DNA of 64,000 nucleotides, from assembly GCF_014137995.1 (NCBI RefSeq), contig NZ_JACGWV010000003.1, positions 806,001-870,000 on the forward strand, given 5' to 3'. The stretch's first letter is position 1, and each line of letters starts with the position of its first letter. This DNA is from Promicromonospora sukumoe. Its GTDB lineage: Bacteria; Actinomycetota; Actinomycetes; Actinomycetales; Cellulomonadaceae. Both the position numbers and the translations under genes were made by a program. Shown here piece by piece: positions 1 through 8,205 of this stretch. A model generated the notes under the pieces. The model made no database searches. It saw only the letters and a program-made list of their open reading frames with translations, and was not told the origin of the DNA.

Positions 1-67
1 CCAGCCCGCGCGCGCCCACGCGGCGCAGGCGCCGGAGCTTCGCGGTGGCCTTGGTCAGCCGGTTCAT
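1..67 (-). CDS. Truncated last gene of the polysaccharide operon (5' end only)
   Basis: Only the first 22 codons are inside the window. The ATG at 65-67 on the minus strand is preceded by a good ribosome binding site (GAGGGGA, about 7 nt upstream), and the frame stays open to the window edge. The visible N terminus is basic (MNRLTKATAKLRRLRR) with no recognisable domain. It lies 52 bp after the GT2 gene and in the same direction, so it is probably the next member of the polysaccharide operon. Its function cannot be given. Confidence 0.6.
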   Translation of the reverse strand, partial: MNRLTKATAKLRRLRRVGARGL

Positions 68-119
68 CGGTAGGTCCCCTCGTTCACGGGCTCGTTCGGT
101 GGCGCGGTCTCGGGCGGCG

Positions 120-1319
120 TCACAGGCCGGACGTCGCCCAGCGCAGGTACATCAGCTCGGCCCGGGCGCGGCGGGCGACCTTGCGGACGACGGCGCCGGA
201 CCCGGCCCGGCCCGTCCGCTCGGCGCGGACCGCCCGGCGGCCGATCCGCGCGGTCGAGGGCCAGGACGCCGACGCCGGCCAGACCTCGGCCGCGAGCTCC
301 AGGTAGGGCGCGGGCGGCTCCGACCGGTCGGCGGCCGCCGCGGCGTACCGCAGGGCGTCCCGGGCCAGCGCCGACCGGGCGCGGTCGTGCAGCCCGCGCG
401 CGCCGGTGATCCGGTCCCCGACGTTGGCGAACAGCCGGTCGTACGCGTCCACGCGGGCGCGCAGGTCCAGGAGCGCGCCCGAGCCCTCGTTCACGCTCAG
501 GCTGCCCGCGTGCTCGCGGTGCAGCGCCTGGTCGGCGCCGCCCACGTAGGCGACGTCGCCGACGGCGGCCAGCCGCAGCCACATCTCGACGTCCATCGTG
601 AACTTGAGGTGCGGGTCCAGCGGTCCGACGTCCTTGAGCAGGTCGGCGCGCATGACCACCTCGGGCGAGGTGATGGAGCTGACGCCCGTGCGGCACCGCT
701 CGGACAGCCACGCGCGCCCGTCCCAGACGGTCCAGGACAGCTCGTGCAGCGCCCCGACGGGCGGCGTGCCGTCCTCGAAGTGCTGCGGGTGGCCGTAGAC
801 CAGCCCGACCCGCGGGTACTGCTCCATGACCGCCGTCGCCCGCGCGAGCGCGCCGGGCGGCAGCATGTCGTCGGCGTCCAGCCGCACGACGAACTCGCCC
901 GTGCTCTGCTCCCAGCCGCGGTTGAACGACCCGACCTGGCCCAGGTTGTGCTCGTTCGCCAGCACCGTCACCGCCGGGTGCTCGGCCGCCAGGGCCCGCG
1001 CGACGGCGAGGCTGTCGTCGGTGGACGTGTCGTCGACGACGATCACCTCGACGTCGACCCCCTCCTGGGTCACCAGGCTGCCCACCGTCTGCGGCAGGAA
1101 CCGGCCGTAGTTGTAGCAGGGCACCACCACGGAGACCTTCGGGCGCAGCTGCGGGGCGGCCGCGGGACGACGTCGGAAGGACTGCGCCGCGAGCGGCGAC
1201 CGGACCCACGACCCGAGCGTCCGGACCACACGGGCGCCCGGACCCTGCCCGCCCGTGGCGTGCCGGTCCACCCACCCGCGCCAGGCGTTCGCCGCCCGGT
1301 CGAGCGTCCCGGCGCTCAT
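120..1319 (-). CDS. Glycosyltransferase family 2 (GT-A fold)
   Basis: This 399-residue protein would transfer a sugar from a nucleotide donor in the cytoplasm, probably onto a lipid-linked surface-polysaccharide intermediate. After about 60 basic residues comes the GT2 opening KVSVVVPCYNYGRF (from residue 61), then VVDDTSTDD (about 95-102) and the metal-binding RLDADD (about 147-151). No multi-pass membrane region is seen, so it is a soluble or peripheral enzyme rather than a processive synthase. The start is the ATG that overlaps the stop of the upstream aminotransferase by 4 bp (ATGA), implying translational coupling. Donor and acceptor are unknown. Confidence 0.9.
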   Translation of the reverse strand: MSAGTLDRAANAWRGWVDRHATGGQGPGARVVRTLGSWVRSPLAAQSFRRRPAAAPQLRPKVSVVVPCYNYGRFLPQTVGSLVTQEGVDVEVIVVDDTSTDDSLAVARALAAEHPAVTVLANEHNLGQVGSFNRGWEQSTGEFVVRLDADDMLPPGALARATAVMEQYPRVGLVYGHPQHFEDGTPPVGALHELSWTVWDGRAWLSERCRTGVSSITSPEVVMRADLLKDVGPLDPHLKFTMDVEMWLRLAAVGDVAYVGGADQALHREHAGSLSVNEGSGALLDLRARVDAYDRLFANVGDRITGARGLHDRARSALARDALRYAAAAADRSEPPAPYLELAAEVWPASASWPSTARIGRRAVRAERTGRAGSGAVVRKVARRARAELMYLRWATSGL

Positions 1320-2530
1320 CGCGGCACCCGCCTGGTGACGGCGTCGTGCAGCGTGCGCACCACGTGCTCCTGCTGGTCGGCGGTGATCCCCGGGAACATC
1401 GGCAGCGAGAGGATCTGGTCGGCGTGCGCCTCGGCGCGTGGCGCGGTGCCGGGGCGGAAGCCCAGGTGCTCGGTCGCGGGCAGCAGGTGCACGGGGGCCG
1501 GGTAGTGGATGCCGTGCCCGATCCCGGCGGCCGACAGCGCCGCGGACACCGCGGGCCGGTCCGGCGTCCGGACCACGTACAGGTGCCACACGTGCGTGGC
1601 GCCCGGCAGCTCGCGCGGCGCGACGAGCTCCGGCACGTCCGCGAACGCCTCGGCGATGAGCGCCCCGTACCGGGTCGCGGCCTCCGACCGCTGCTGGTTC
1701 CAGGCGTCCAGCCGGGTCAGCTTCGCGGACAGGACGGCGGCCTGCAGGGAGTCCAGGCGCGAGTTGGCGCCCACCTCCAGGTGCTCGTACCGGTTGATGC
1801 CGCCGTGGTTGCGCAGGCGGCGCGCCCGCTCGGCCACGTCGTCCGACGGCGTCATGACCGCGCCGCCGTCGCCGAACGCGCCCAGGTTCTTGCCCGGGTA
1901 GAAGCTCGTGGCGGCCACGTCGCCCGCCCCGCCCGAGCGGGCGCCGTCGCGGCTCGCGCCCTGCGACTGGGCGGCGTCCTCGACCACGAGGACGTCGGGG
2001 CCGACGACCTCGCGGAGCCGCGCCACCGGCGCCATCTGCCCGTACAGGTGCACGCCGACGACGGCGCGGGTGCGCGCCGACATCCGGCCGGCGACGTCCT
2101 CGGGGTCGATCAGGAAGTCGTCGTCCACGTCGGCGGGCACCAGCAGGGCGCCGCAGCGCAGCACCGCCTCCGCCGTCGCGAAGAACGTGTTGGCCGGGAC
2201 GATCACCTCGTCGCCGGGGCCGATGCCGGCCGCGCGCAGGCCGATCTCCAGGGCGTCCGTGCCGTTGCCGACGCCGATCGCGTGGCGCACCCCGCTGTAG
2301 ACGGCGAACTCGCGCTCGAACCGCTCGACGTCGGGCCCCAGCACGAAGCCGGAGGTGCGCAGGATCGCGTCCCAGCGCTCGCGGACGTCGGCCTCCACCT
2401 CGGCGGTCTGGACGCCCAGGTCCAGGAACGGCACGGGGGAGTGCGGGGGCGCGACGGGGATCGTCGCGGGAGCCGGGGCGGGGACCGCGGTGGGGGCGAC
2501 GGCGGGGGTCGCGGTGGTGGTCTCGGTCAT
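1316..2530 (-). CDS. DegT/DnrJ/EryC1/StrS-family aminotransferase (sugar transaminase)
   Basis: This 404-residue PLP enzyme transfers an amino group to a keto-sugar nucleotide. The first 33 residues are a low-complexity Ala/Pro/Thr stretch absent from typical relatives. The family then opens with PFLDLGVQ. Asp185 (VVEDAAQ) should hold the PLP ring nitrogen, and Lys214 in YPGKNLGAFGDGG should form the Schiff base. The overall pattern resembles dTDP-3-amino-3,6-dideoxyhexose transaminases (FdtB/QdtB/DesV type), but substrate choice is an inference. The ATG has a GAGAGGA site upstream and overlaps the flippase stop by 4 bp. Confidence 0.9.
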   Translation of the reverse strand: MTETTTATPAVAPTAVPAPAPATIPVAPPHSPVPFLDLGVQTAEVEADVRERWDAILRTSGFVLGPDVERFEREFAVYSGVRHAIGVGNGTDALEIGLRAAGIGPGDEVIVPANTFFATAEAVLRCGALLVPADVDDDFLIDPEDVAGRMSARTRAVVGVHLYGQMAPVARLREVVGPDVLVVEDAAQSQGASRDGARSGGAGDVAATSFYPGKNLGAFGDGGAVMTPSDDVAERARRLRNHGGINRYEHLEVGANSRLDSLQAAVLSAKLTRLDAWNQQRSEAATRYGALIAEAFADVPELVAPRELPGATHVWHLYVVRTPDRPAVSAALSAAGIGHGIHYPAPVHLLPATEHLGFRPGTAPRAEAHADQILSLPMFPGITADQQEHVVRTLHDAVTRRVPR

Positions 2531-4062
2531 GAGGTCGTTCCTCTCGGTCGGGCAGCCGGGACGGCGTCCGGCAGAAGGTCCGGGGTCTGGTCGGTGGCTT
2601 CGGGCTCGGCGTCGGTCCCGGCGTCCGGCTCGGCCGGACCGTCGAGCGCCGTGCGGGCGGCGCGCCAGCGCGGCCGCACCCAGGCGAGGGTGCTGGCCGC
2701 GTAGAGCACGAGCGTGACGCCGCCGGCGAGGAGCCCGCCGAGCAGCGCGTTCTCGACCCGGTCGGCCGCGAGCATCCCCGCGGCGACGGAGGCCACGGCG
2801 GCGACCGCCGGCACGGTGAGCGCCCAGGCCAGGGCCCCGACCTCGTCGCGCGAGCGGCGCAGCAGCACCAGGTAGGCGGGCACCAGCACGCCGACGGCGA
2901 CGGCCGCCTGCGCCACGGCGACGCCGATGCTGCCACCCGTCCGGGCGCCCACCACGGTGGCGGGGACCAGGGCGGCGAGCCAGACGATCTGCACCACGAG
3001 CACGCCGCGCGAGCGGCCGAGCGCGTAGAGGTATCCGGCCAGCACGTCGGCGATCACGCGCACGGCGCCGACGACGGCCAGCGGCACCAGGATCTGCGCG
3101 GCCGGCTCCCACCGGGAGCCGTAGACGAGCACGACGACCGGGTGGGCCAGTGCGGCGAGCATGGCGGCCGCCGCGGCGACGGCCCACCAGACGGGGCCGA
3201 GCAGCGGCACGAGCGCGGCCCGGGCGCGTTCGCGCACCTGTGAGAAGGCGGGCAGCGTGACCGAGCGCAGGGCCTGGCCCACGAGCGTCATCGGCCACGT
3301 CGAGATGTTCGCGGCGAGCACGTAGAAGCCGAGGGCGACGGCGCCGGCCGTGTTGCCGAGCACCACGCGGTCGACCGACAGGAGCACCCAGGACAGCAGG
3401 TTCGCGGCCGCGACGGGCAGGCCGAACGCGAGCACGGACCGGGCGACCGTGCGGTCCCACGAGAGCCGCAGCCGGGTCCGGGTGAGCCAGAACTGCATCG
3501 CGACGCCGCACGCCTGGCCGGCGACCCGGCCCACGGCGAGCCCCACCAGGCCGTAGCCGAACGCGGCGAAGGCGAGGGTCACGACGGCGCCGACGCCGAA
3601 GTCGAGCGCGGTGGAGCGGAACAGCCCGCGCTGGTCGAGGTTGCGCTGGAGCGTGGCGAACGGCACCACGCCGATGCCGGCCAGCAGGAACGTCGCGGCC
3701 AGGATCGCGATGGGCCCGGCCGCGCCGGGGCCGCCCATCGCGGAGGCGAGCGCGGGCGCGGACAGCGCCGTGATGACGGTCAGGGTGCCGCCGGTGACCA
3801 GGCCGAGGATCGCGACCGGGCCGGTGCGCCGCTGGAAGTCGGGGCTGCGGACCAGGTCGGCGCTCAGGCCGAGGTCGGCCAGGGCCATGACGACGCTCTG
3901 CACCGTCAGGGCGATCGCGTACAGGCCGAACTCCTCCGGCGACACGATGCGCGCGATGACGATGCCCAGGCCGAGGTTCCCCAGCCGCACCACGACGGTG
4001 CCGGTGGTGCTCCAGCGCAGGGCGCGCCCGACCTTGCCGCTCAGGGTGCCTTCGTCAGTCAC
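2527..4062 (-). CDS. Oligosaccharide flippase (Wzx/MOP superfamily)
   Basis: This 511-residue, very hydrophobic protein has roughly 12-14 predicted membrane spans, as in lipopolysaccharide/teichoic-acid/exopolysaccharide flippases. The opening GKVGRALRWSTTGTVVVRLGNL and IVSPEEFGLYAIALTV are typical of the polysaccharide-biosynthesis branch of the MOP family. It would move the undecaprenyl-linked repeat unit made by the surrounding enzymes to the outer face of the membrane. An Asp/Glu/Pro-rich cytoplasmic tail of about 40 residues ends the protein. The start is GTG (4060-4062) with GGAGAGG upstream, and it overlaps the preceding glycosyltransferase by 8 bp. Confidence 0.88.
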   Translation of the reverse strand: MTDEGTLSGKVGRALRWSTTGTVVVRLGNLGLGIVIARIVSPEEFGLYAIALTVQSVVMALADLGLSADLVRSPDFQRRTGPVAILGLVTGGTLTVITALSAPALASAMGGPGAAGPIAILAATFLLAGIGVVPFATLQRNLDQRGLFRSTALDFGVGAVVTLAFAAFGYGLVGLAVGRVAGQACGVAMQFWLTRTRLRLSWDRTVARSVLAFGLPVAAANLLSWVLLSVDRVVLGNTAGAVALGFYVLAANISTWPMTLVGQALRSVTLPAFSQVRERARAALVPLLGPVWWAVAAAAAMLAALAHPVVVLVYGSRWEPAAQILVPLAVVGAVRVIADVLAGYLYALGRSRGVLVVQIVWLAALVPATVVGARTGGSIGVAVAQAAVAVGVLVPAYLVLLRRSRDEVGALAWALTVPAVAAVASVAAGMLAADRVENALLGGLLAGGVTLVLYAASTLAWVRPRWRAARTALDGPAEPDAGTDAEPEATDQTPDLLPDAVPAARPRGTTS

Positions 4063-5236
4063 GGGCCGGCCTCTCCCGCAGGCGGCCGCGGACGACGTCC
4101 CACGCGACGCGGGCGCCGAGCCGGGCCAGGTCGCGCGGGGAGCGGCGTCCGGTCGCCGCGGCGGCCCGGTAGACCTGCTCCATCCGCTCGGCCGACGCCA
4201 CGAGCGAGTAGCGCTCGGTCACGACCCGGTGGCCGAACGCGCCGCGCTCCGCCCGCAGGCCGGCGTCGCGGACCAGCGGGCTCAGCGCGGCGGCCAGCGC
4301 CGCTGCCCCGGCGCCCCCGGCCCCGAACCAGCCCTGGCCGAGGAACACGGCCAGGCTCTGCTCGTCGAGCGCGCGCCAGTACCCGCGCTCGCCCTGGACG
4401 ACGACGGGCTTCCCGAACGCCATCCCCTTGAGCACGGAGCTGCCCATGCCGATGACGACGTCGGCCGCGTCGTAGGCGGGCCGCGGGTCGTCCAGGGCTC
4501 CCGCCACGACGACCGCGGGCCGCCCGAGCTCGGCGTTGACCTTCTCGGCCCGCGCCACGACGGCGTCGGACCGGGGGCCGTCGCCCACGACGAGCAGGCG
4601 GACCGGGCTGGCCGGGCCGGCCTGCTCGACGACGTCCATCGCCTCCAGGACGCCCGCCGTCTTGTCGAGGTCGTCGGTGAGGCGGCAGACCACGGAGACC
4701 ACGACGTCGTCGGGCCCGAAGCCCCAGCGGGCGCGCGCCACCGGGCCGCCCGCGACGCCCGGCGCGTTGGCGACGGTGTCCACGGGCGGCTCCAGGAGCT
4801 CGACCTGCCGGTAGCCCCGGCCCTCCGCGTCCTCGGCGAGGTCGCGGGTGCCGACGACGAGCGGCAGGTGCCGCGGGATGTAGCCGGAGACGTACATCGA
4901 CATGGTCGTCACCACGGCCGGGGTGCCGAGCAGGAGGTGCGTGCCGAGCGCGACGTCGATCGCGGGGCCCCACTCGTGGGCGTGCACGACGTCGGCGCGG
5001 GTGCGGCGCACGGCCGACACCACCCGCGCCATGTTCCGGGGCGACGGCCAGGTCAGGTGGGTCGGCAGGGTCTCGGTGTCGAGCCCGAACCGGTCGGCCA
5101 CCTCCCACAGGGCCCCGCCGGGCGGGGCGAGCACCAGCACGTCGTGGCCGCGGGCCATGGTCTCGCGGGCGAGCTCGAGCGCGCCGAGCTGGCTGCCGCC
5201 GATCTCCATGTGGTGCACGTACACGACGACTCTCAT
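4055..5236 (-). CDS. Glycosyltransferase family 4-like protein
   Basis: This 393-residue GT-B fold enzyme starts MRVVVYVHHMEIGGSQ, the usual first strand and glycine-rich acceptor loop of GT4 enzymes. A donor-binding half begins near residue 180 (VSVVCRLTDDLDKTAGVLEAM), with RLLVVGDGPR and a C-terminal Rossmann pattern. The usual EPFGxxxxE motif is modified to SSVLKGMAFGKPVVV, so donor contacts may differ from classical GT4 enzymes. The start overlaps the acetyltransferase stop by 4 bp. It probably adds one residue of the repeat unit. Donor sugar is unknown. Confidence 0.87.
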   Translation of the reverse strand: MRVVVYVHHMEIGGSQLGALELARETMARGHDVLVLAPPGGALWEVADRFGLDTETLPTHLTWPSPRNMARVVSAVRRTRADVVHAHEWGPAIDVALGTHLLLGTPAVVTTMSMYVSGYIPRHLPLVVGTRDLAEDAEGRGYRQVELLEPPVDTVANAPGVAGGPVARARWGFGPDDVVVSVVCRLTDDLDKTAGVLEAMDVVEQAGPASPVRLLVVGDGPRSDAVVARAEKVNAELGRPAVVVAGALDDPRPAYDAADVVIGMGSSVLKGMAFGKPVVVQGERGYWRALDEQSLAVFLGQGWFGAGGAGAAALAAALSPLVRDAGLRAERGAFGHRVVTERYSLVASAERMEQVYRAAAATGRRSPRDLARLGARVAWDVVRGRLRERPARD

Positions 5237-5886
5237 CGGGCCGCCCCCACGGCGCGGGACGTGATCCGCCGGGCCGGGACGCCGGCCCAGGTCTCGCCGT
5301 CGGGCACGTCGGTGAGCACCACGGCGCCCATGCCGACGACGGCGCCGGCACCGATCCGGACCCCGGGGTACACCGACGCGTTCATGCCGACGTAGGCCGC
5401 GCGGCCCACGCGCACGCCGCCGCCCAGGGAGACCCCGGCCGCCAGCGTCGCGAAGTCCCCGACCACGCAGTCGTGCGTGACCGTCACCCGCGGCATCGCG
5501 ACGACGTGCGCGCCGAGCACGGCGTCCGCGGTGATCGTCACGCCGGCCAGCAGGATCGAGCCCTCCCCGACCGGGGACCCGGCGGGGTTGCGCACCGACG
5601 GGTCGACGACGCGCGCGTACGTCGACCCGTTCGTCAGCCGGCCGTGCACGGCGGCCCGGGTCAGGCTCGGGCCGACGCACAGCAGCAGCCGGGCGCCGGG
5701 GTGCTCGGCGGCCGAGGTCACCGGCCCGAGCACCGGCGCGCCGCCGACCGTGATCGACAGCTCCGCGAACCGGTCGTCGAGCACGCCGAGCACGTCGTGC
5801 CCGGCCTCGGCCACGACCGGGAGCACCTCTCGGGCGAGGCCGCTCGCCCCGACCAGCAGCAGCGGCCCGCCCCAGCTCGCTGCCAC
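5233..5886 (-). CDS. Sugar O/N-acetyltransferase, NeuD/PglD family
   Basis: This 217-residue acyltransferase has an N-terminal Rossmann-like sugar-nucleotide domain (LLLVGASGLAREVLPVV) and a left-handed beta-helix of hexapeptide repeats from about residue 95. His138 in VTVTHDCVVGDF matches the catalytic base of PglD-type enzymes. With two aminotransferases next to it, it probably N-acetylates an amino sugar nucleotide, although NeuD-type O-acetylation cannot be excluded. The start is GTG (5884-5886) with GGAGGAGAG upstream, 1 bp after the stop of the preceding aminotransferase gene. Confidence 0.9.
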   Translation of the reverse strand: MAASWGGPLLLVGASGLAREVLPVVAEAGHDVLGVLDDRFAELSITVGGAPVLGPVTSAAEHPGARLLLCVGPSLTRAAVHGRLTNGSTYARVVDPSVRNPAGSPVGEGSILLAGVTITADAVLGAHVVAMPRVTVTHDCVVGDFATLAAGVSLGGGVRVGRAAYVGMNASVYPGVRIGAGAVVGMGAVVLTDVPDGETWAGVPARRITSRAVGAAR

Positions 5887-5887
5887 G

Positions 5888-7042
5888 TCACTCTCCTCCG
5901 TACCCGCGGAGGACGTCGACCACGCGGCCGAGCTCGTCGTCCGTCATCTGGTGGAACAGGGGCAGGATCAGCGTGCTGTCCGTGAGCTGCTCGGTCACCG
6001 GCAGCGGCACGTGCGTGCGGCCGGCGTGCGCGGGCTGACGGTGGGCGGCCATGATGCCGCGCCGCGCGGAGATGCCCGCCGAGGCCAGCGCGAGCAGCAG
6101 CCCCTCCCGGTCCAGCCGGTAGGCGGGCAGCACCTCGACCCAGAGCGACTGCGCGTTGCCGGCGCCCCAGGCGGGGTCGTCGACGAGGCGCAGGCCCGCG
6201 ACGTCCGCCAGCTCGTGGCGGTAGCGGGCGGCGATCTCCCGCCGTCGGGCGACGATCGCGGGGAGGCGGCCGAGCTGCACGAGGCCGACGGCCGCCTGGA
6301 GGTCCGTCATCCGGAAGTTGAACCCGACCTCGCCGAACTCCTCGGGCGGTGACACGAGAGAGGCGTGCCGGTCCGCGGCCGAGACGCTCATCGCGTGCTC
6401 GCGCAGGCGGCGCGCACGGGAGGCCCAGTCGGGGCGGCTGGTGGTGATCATGCCGCCCTCGCCGGTGGTGAGGATCTTGCGGGGGTGGAAGGACCAGGCG
6501 GTGATCTCGGCGCCCGCCCCGACCGGCCGGTCGTGGTAGGTCGAGCCGGCGCCGCACGCGGCGTCCTCGATCACCACGATGCCGCGCGGGTCGCACAGCT
6601 CCCGGATGGGGGCGAGGTCCACCGGCACGCCGGCCTGGTCGACGGCGATGACGGCACGGGTGGCGGGCGTCAGGGCCGCGGCCACCGTCTCGGCGGTGAG
6701 GTTGCCGGTGGCGGCGTCCACGTCCGCGAAGACGGGGCGCGCGCCCACGTACGTCGGGGCGTTCGCCGTGGCGACGAACGAGAAGGACGGCACCACGACG
6801 TCGTCGCCGGCGCGGATGCCCGCGACGACCAGGGCGAGGTGGAGCGCCGTCGTGCAGCTCGACGTCGCGACGGCGGCGCGGGCGCGCATCGCGTCGGCGA
6901 ACGCCGACTCGAACGCGGCCACGCGCGGACCCTGCGCGACCCAGCCGGACTCGATCACCTCGGTGACCGCGGCGACCTCCTCCGCGCCGAGCCACGGCTT
7001 CATGACGTCGACGCGCGGCAGGCCGGTCTCGACGGCGGTCAT
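5888..7042 (-). CDS. DegT/DnrJ/EryC1/StrS-family aminotransferase (second)
   Basis: This 384-residue PLP-dependent sugar aminotransferase differs clearly from the one at 1316-2530. It opens VDVMKPWLGAEEVAAVTEVI, has VIEDAACGAGS with PLP-contacting Asp160, and AWSFHPRKILTTGEGG with the Schiff-base Lys189. The HPRKxxTTGEGG form is typical of the perosamine/PglE-like branch acting on 4-keto sugars. Two transaminases in one operon suggest two amino sugars, or a diamino sugar, in the polymer; that is inference. The ATG overlaps the epimerase stop (ATGA). Confidence 0.9.
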   Translation of the reverse strand: MTAVETGLPRVDVMKPWLGAEEVAAVTEVIESGWVAQGPRVAAFESAFADAMRARAAVATSSCTTALHLALVVAGIRAGDDVVVPSFSFVATANAPTYVGARPVFADVDAATGNLTAETVAAALTPATRAVIAVDQAGVPVDLAPIRELCDPRGIVVIEDAACGAGSTYHDRPVGAGAEITAWSFHPRKILTTGEGGMITTSRPDWASRARRLREHAMSVSAADRHASLVSPPEEFGEVGFNFRMTDLQAAVGLVQLGRLPAIVARRREIAARYRHELADVAGLRLVDDPAWGAGNAQSLWVEVLPAYRLDREGLLLALASAGISARRGIMAAHRQPAHAGRTHVPLPVTEQLTDSTLILPLFHQMTDDELGRVVDVLRGYGGE

Positions 7043-8205
7043 GCGACCACCCCCGCGGGTGCGGGCTCGTCGGCGGCGTCGGCCGTGTCGTTCGCGTCCG
7101 GGGTGTCGACGGCGTCCGCCGTGTCGGTCGCGTCCGGCGACGAGGCCACCCAGTTGCGGTCCTCGATCCGGCTCAGCATCTCCTCGGGGCTCTCCGGTCG
7201 GCTGCGGAACCAGTCGACCAGGTCGGCCACGCCCTGCTCGAAGCTCGTGCGCGGCTCGAAGCCGGTCAGCTCCTTGACCAGGGTGTTGTCCACCAGCAGG
7301 CGGCGGACGTCGCCCGGGCGCGCCTCCAGGCGCACCGGCTCGAGGTCGGGCCGCCCGGCGAGCCGGGCCACCGTGTCCACCAGCTCGTTGATGGTCACCT
7401 CGGCGCCCGATCCCACGTTGACCGTGCGGCCGACGGCGGCGTCCGCCTCGGCGATGTCGGCCAGCGCCCGCGCGGTGTCGGTGACGTGCAGGAAGTCGCG
7501 CGTCTGCTCGCCGTCGCCGTACACGAAGCCGGGCAGGCCGCACAGGGCGCGCACGATCGTGCGCGGCAGCACCTCGCCGCTGTCGCCCTCGAAGTGGCTG
7601 CGCGGGCCGAAGGTGTTGAACGGCCGGACCACGACCACGGGCATGCCGTGGGTGCGGAAGCCGGCGCGCGCGTACGCCTCGCCGGCCAGCTTGGAGCCGC
7701 CGTAGACGGTCTCGGGCCAGGTCGGGTGCTTCTCGTCCATCGGGGCGTACTGCGCGGTGCCGAACACCTCGCTGGAGCTCACGTGGACGAACCGGCCCAC
7801 GCCCGCGGCGCGGGCCCGTTCGAGCAGCTCCAGCGTGGCGGTCGCGTTGACCTCGTGGTTCTCGCGCGGGTCGTGCAGGCTGTGCCGCACCCCGAGGCAG
7901 GCCAGGTGGAAGACGACGTCCGCGCCGTCGACCAGCGCCAGCGCGGCCTCGCTGCGGATGTCGTCGGCGACGAGCCGCACGGTGCCCGCGTGCGCGCCGG
8001 TGCCGTCCGCCCCGTTCGCGGCGGCGTCGTCCAGGTGGTGCGCCAGGTTCGCGCGCCGCCCGTTGACCAGGTTGTCCACCACGGTGACCGACGCCGCGCC
8101 GCGGCGCACCAGCTCGTCGACCAGGTGGCTGCCGATGAATCCCGCGCCGCCCGTGACCAGCACGTCCGCGCCCTTGAGACCGCTCGTGCGGTCGAGCCCG
8201 CTCAT
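7039..8205 (-). CDS. NAD-dependent epimerase/dehydratase, extended SDR (nucleotide-sugar)
   Basis: This 388-residue protein has the dinucleotide-binding TGGAGFIG (18-25), SSSEVFG (143-149) and catalytic Tyr168/Lys172 (YGGSK) of the dTDP-glucose 4,6-dehydratase / UDP-glucose epimerase group. A NAD(P)-linked oxidation at C4, followed by dehydration or epimerisation, would give the keto-sugar for the adjacent aminotransferase. The last 35 residues are a low-complexity Asp/Ala/Thr tail (for example DATDTADAVDTPDANDTADA), unusual for this family and probably disordered. The start overlaps the upstream oxidoreductase by 4 bp. Confidence 0.9.
   Translation of the reverse strand: MSGLDRTSGLKGADVLVTGGAGFIGSHLVDELVRRGAASVTVVDNLVNGRRANLAHHLDDAAANGADGTGAHAGTVRLVADDIRSEAALALVDGADVVFHLACLGVRHSLHDPRENHEVNATATLELLERARAAGVGRFVHVSSSEVFGTAQYAPMDEKHPTWPETVYGGSKLAGEAYARAGFRTHGMPVVVVRPFNTFGPRSHFEGDSGEVLPRTIVRALCGLPGFVYGDGEQTRDFLHVTDTARALADIAEADAAVGRTVNVGSGAEVTINELVDTVARLAGRPDLEPVRLEARPGDVRRLLVDNTLVKELTGFEPRTSFEQGVADLVDWFRSRPESPEEMLSRIEDRNWVASSPDATDTADAVDTPDANDTADAADEPAPAGVVA

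Noticed and set aside
120..2936. Single 938-codon minus-strand frame covering the GT2 gene and the aminotransferase region
   Set aside because: Only the part from 1319 downward matches a family; the upstream part is antisense-like Arg-rich sequence in another frame of the aminotransferase gene.
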